Shown: positions 60,801 to 64,000 of the stretch, piece by piece
Numbering within the stretch: the stretch's first letter is position 1
How the letters are laid out: each line of letters starts with the position of its first letter
NCBI GenBank assembly: GCA_013397455.1
Contig: VYZB01000292.1
Span: forward strand, 674,350-738,349
From: Crotophaga sulcirostris
Taxonomy: Eukaryota; Chordata; Aves; Cuculiformes; Crotophagidae
Direction of reading: 5' to 3'
Length of the DNA: 64,000 bases
Made by a program: the position numbers and the translations under genes
Notes under the pieces: model-generated
Database searches by the model: none
What the model was told of the DNA's origin: nothing
What the model saw: only the letters and a program-made list of their open reading frames with translations

Positions 60801-63800
60801 ACAGCAATCTTGGTGAAATAAAAAAGCTGTGTTTCCCCTCCATGATCTGGGGTGCAGTGAGAGGGAGGCCAGCCCTTGGCTCAGATTGCATTAGCGCTGC
60901 ATCACCTCTGCTGCCAAAGAGAACCATTACTTACTCAAAGTGCCCTCCAGATGGGCCCCTTCTGGGACAGCATACCCATCACTCACTGAAGGGTAGTTTG
61001 GAGGATTCTTTCCTTTTTGTTGGACATTCCCCTGGGTTTCCGAACCTCATGTATTATGGATAGGAGCTTAATGGAGGTTGGCTGCATAAGATCTGCTTGC
61101 TGAGCCTCTCAGCTCAAGACAGCCACTGCTGCTCTGAGCCCTGTGCTTCTCTTTCCATCCTGTGCAGGCCAATTAGACTCACATTTGATTTCTGTTCTAT
61201 CTGTATGAACCCCATTAAAACCTAACTCTGATTATTACCAACACCTTTCTTTAGATGAAACTATTTTCCCTCTAAGGGTTCTCCCAGATTCAGAGACAAA
61301 TCAATCCAAAATTACCTGACTTGTTGTAAGCCCACCTCACTTGGACTGGTTCTCCCGCTTTGTACTGAGAGAGCCTCCAGCTTACTGTCACCTCCTTGGC
61401 ACTTTGCAGCCAAGGTGCCCATCTTTGCTTTGCCTGAACAAAAATGACCATTCTTGTAGATAAATGCCCTTACATTATGTCTCTCTACTGTAACACAATA
61501 CCAGAATATTCTCTCTCATACTGGCATTAGCTCCAATAGTGGTCTCTGCAAATACAGCAATTATTTAACTTTAGACAGAAAATAAACGTGCTTATAAAAT
61601 ATTTGTCAGTATCAATAGGCAATTAATATCCAATAACCTCTAAATGAAGAGCCTTCTAGATTATAATGAAGTTTTGTAGCCATATTTTAATCTTCTTTGG
61701 ATAAGAAACTGGATATTTCATGAAGATTATGGGACTTCACTGTTGTCACAGATATAGAGGAATGTAAATGGGTTCAGGTCTTCTCTTACAGAAAAGAGAG
61801 TGGCAAAAGAGAAATATTTTTCTTCCAGAACATGAATAATCTCTATTTTCTATGACTCCTTGGAAAAGAAAAGAAATAGCTTCAAGAGGGTGCAGTGAGC
61901 CTCTCTTCTTCATGTCTTTTCCTGGTGATGATTATAGCTGTTAAAAACAGAAAGTTGTTGTTTGGAAAATTATGTCAATGTAGCTTGGTAATAGACAACA
62001 AAATTGTGTGCACTCCACGAACAGAGGGTCCACTCCTTTCTCCTCGCTGTTTAACCATCCCAGTTCTTCACTACAAGTGGATATGAGAACTCTTTCTATT
62101 AAAACCCGGTACACTTCTACAAATGACTGGAAACAGAAGGTACTTCAGGTTTGGAGGAGACTCTACAATGACTGAACTGCCTTTAAATTCAGGCATTTTG
62201 AGTAATACTTGAACTCTAGTACATCGATGCCAAGGTTGTTTCAAAAGACAATGACGACTGACGCAGAAAGGAATGTTTCTCTCCCTATAGAGTATCTGTT
62301 AGGAAAAGGCTGATTCCCTATTGAAGATAGAGGAACCAGGGTCTTTGTACAATGATCTCAGAAGGAAGTGGTTTTGCTGATAAATTACCTGCCGAAGGAT
62401 GTATTTTATTTGTAAAATTCTACATTATTTGTAATATTCTTTGCACAGTAAGGTACGGCCAAAAAAACAATGTGATGTCTTCCTTCCCTTCACCAGTTCT
62501 CACCTGAAGGTTTCTACATGGAGGGATTTCCCTTTTAACCTCCCCGTACAAGGTGAGCAGTAAAACCTTACAGGTTGTTACACCGAAATGATATCCAGCC
62601 TTTCCCGAGCTGCTCTGGTTTTATTGTCTGGAACCTATCCACGGAGAAGGAACAGAGACAGACTGAAATGACTAAGAAGCCACAATAGAGACATAGGAAG
62701 TAATTAAAACTTATTTTATAGTTAGAAATAGTGAACTCTCTGGAGCAAGACTATGTCTGGCTATTTTAAGAACCGTAGCAGGGCCTTGCTGAGCCATATA
62801 AATGGGTAGCACTTACATACAACAGCTAAAAATAAACAGAATGGTAATTTATAAAGCACAAGCATAAAATGGTAGCATCATAAACTGGAAAAACAGACAA
62901 TAAATCTTATTTTTCATTCAACCATGGCCACCTCACCTGGGTTCTGTACACTAACCCTCCTCTCCAAGGATTTATCCTATTCCAGACTCTAGAAACAGTT
63001 TGAAAAGCAGTTGCTACTTAAAACATAGAATGGGAAAAACTGCCAGAGGACTGTTTTCCTTTCCTTTCTCTTCCTTTAGTTACACAAGGACAAAGTGCAT
63101 GCAGTCAATCTTGCATCAATGTTAAGTTTAAAGGTCTATTGCTTTAATTCTCAAGGGCTGGCTACAGATGCCATAAACCAGCTGGCCCTCTGGCAACAAG
63201 TTCAGGGAATGGCACAATTCCTAAGAACGGAGAAACAAAGCAATGACAAAGCTCTTCCTTTCAGCCACTGGTTACAACTAAACAAAACTTCCTGCTTACA
63301 TAATGATTGAGAAATTCAGGACTGCTGCTTTTTCCACCTACGAAAGACACTGCTTGGTTTTAACTGAGGCTGCAGCCTCTGCGCATTTGCAAAGTTCATC
63401 TGAGTTCCAAAGAGGGTAGGAAGCTGTATTTACTTTGGGGAAATCCTGAGTGAAAACAACATGCCTGTGTGCTCTGTCATATGTGCACAGTGTGCTGAAT
63501 TTATCTGGGATGTGTAAGATCTTCTCTGCAGTTTGCTTGCAGTAGTCCCCACTGTTCTGATCAGTCTACTGGACTGCTTAAAAACAAAGCAAATGGATAA
63601 AATCCTCAAATGCTACCGAACCAATATACTTTGGGGAGTGGGAGGGGAACAGAATGGACACAACATAGCCAAGATGACACACATATTTGCTTGTCTGAAT
63701 ATGTAGAGGTAACACTGTGGGTACTCTTTATCTTAGGAAATGTCAAATATAGGAGTCAAATTTTCCTTAGAATAACAGATTTCCTTTCTTATTTCCCTTC

Positions 63801-64000
63801 ACTGGCCACCACTGCTTCTTTCTTGAAGCTCTAAGCACTTAAACATCTTGTATACTCAAGGATATCTATGACATAGACCTACTGCTGTAAAAATCTGACT
63901 CCCTGGGTGAATGTTTTTACATCGGAATAAGCGTATCCACACGGTAAAATATGCTGGGATAGCAAAGGCATTGGAACGGCACCTCTGTGGGTAGGTAGGT
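57825..64000. other. No gene recognised; one weak SINE candidate
   Basis: More than six kilobases with no CR1 and no simple repeat of note. Open frames are all under about 97 codons and without motifs. Apart from the MIR-like candidate near 59.3 kb, nothing could be named. Confidence 0.45.
59270..59335 (-). mobile_element. Possible MIR-like SINE relic, minus strand
   Basis: GACTTTGCCCAAAGGTACAA, CCTAGTA and GGAATCAGAGCC resemble, in order, the inverted MIR blocks GACTTGCCCAAGGTCACACA, GCTAGTA and GGCAGAGCC. The match is short and diverged, so it remains a candidate. Confidence 0.3.

Noticed and set aside
1..64000. CRISPR arrays, operons, phage or other prokaryotic systems, or an endogenous virus
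   Set aside because: No regularly spaced repeats, no dense ORFs with ribosome-binding sites and no recognisable viral gene. The sequence is animal noncoding DNA with CR1 insertions.

Overview
The window reads as a stretch of bird nuclear genome. The clearest sign is about twenty 5'-truncated copies of CR1, the dominant LINE of birds. Most carry the avian 3' end: a reverse transcriptase C-terminal tail, a short 3' UTR containing a motif close to GGTCTTTTCCAACC or GGTCCCTTCCAACC, and a terminal octamer repeat of the ATTCTATG or GATACTGT type. Nothing points to a prokaryote, plasmid or virus. The exact bird lineage cannot be read from this sequence.

No complete protein-coding gene, tRNA, rRNA, CRISPR array or integrated virus could be supported. 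The longest open frames are about 150 codons. They show no recognisable motif and often overlap frames on the other strand, as expected of noncoding DNA. Some conserved-looking open frames are the C-terminus of CR1 ORF2 in broken copies.

Layout: bases 1-240 are dense in CpG and look like the shore of a CpG island, so a promoter or first exon probably lies at or left of the window edge. The rest is either a long intron of that gene or intergenic DNA. CR1 pieces lie at 0.3-1.0 kb, 9.1-9.4, 10.3, 14.7, 18.5, 19.5, 20.8, 25.2, 30.6, 33.5, 35.6, 39.2, 40.2, 42.4, 47.7, 49.1, 51.8 and 57.5 kb. An older CR1/L3-like relic is at 23.3 kb, and MIR/tRNA-SINE-like relics are near 15.5, 18.0, 23.2, 28.1 and 59.3 kb. 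Between them is moderately AT-rich, unannotated sequence with a few small tandem duplications, homopurine or homopyrimidine tracts and simple repeats.

The most unusual single structure is a perfect 30-bp palindrome at 56338-56367. Two close copies of one CR1 subfamily (40.2 kb minus strand, 57.5 kb plus strand) lie in inverted orientation about 17 kb apart. I found no evidence of a new biological system. All alignments to CR1, L3 and MIR were made by eye from general knowledge of those families, so element ends are approximate to roughly 5-20 bases.
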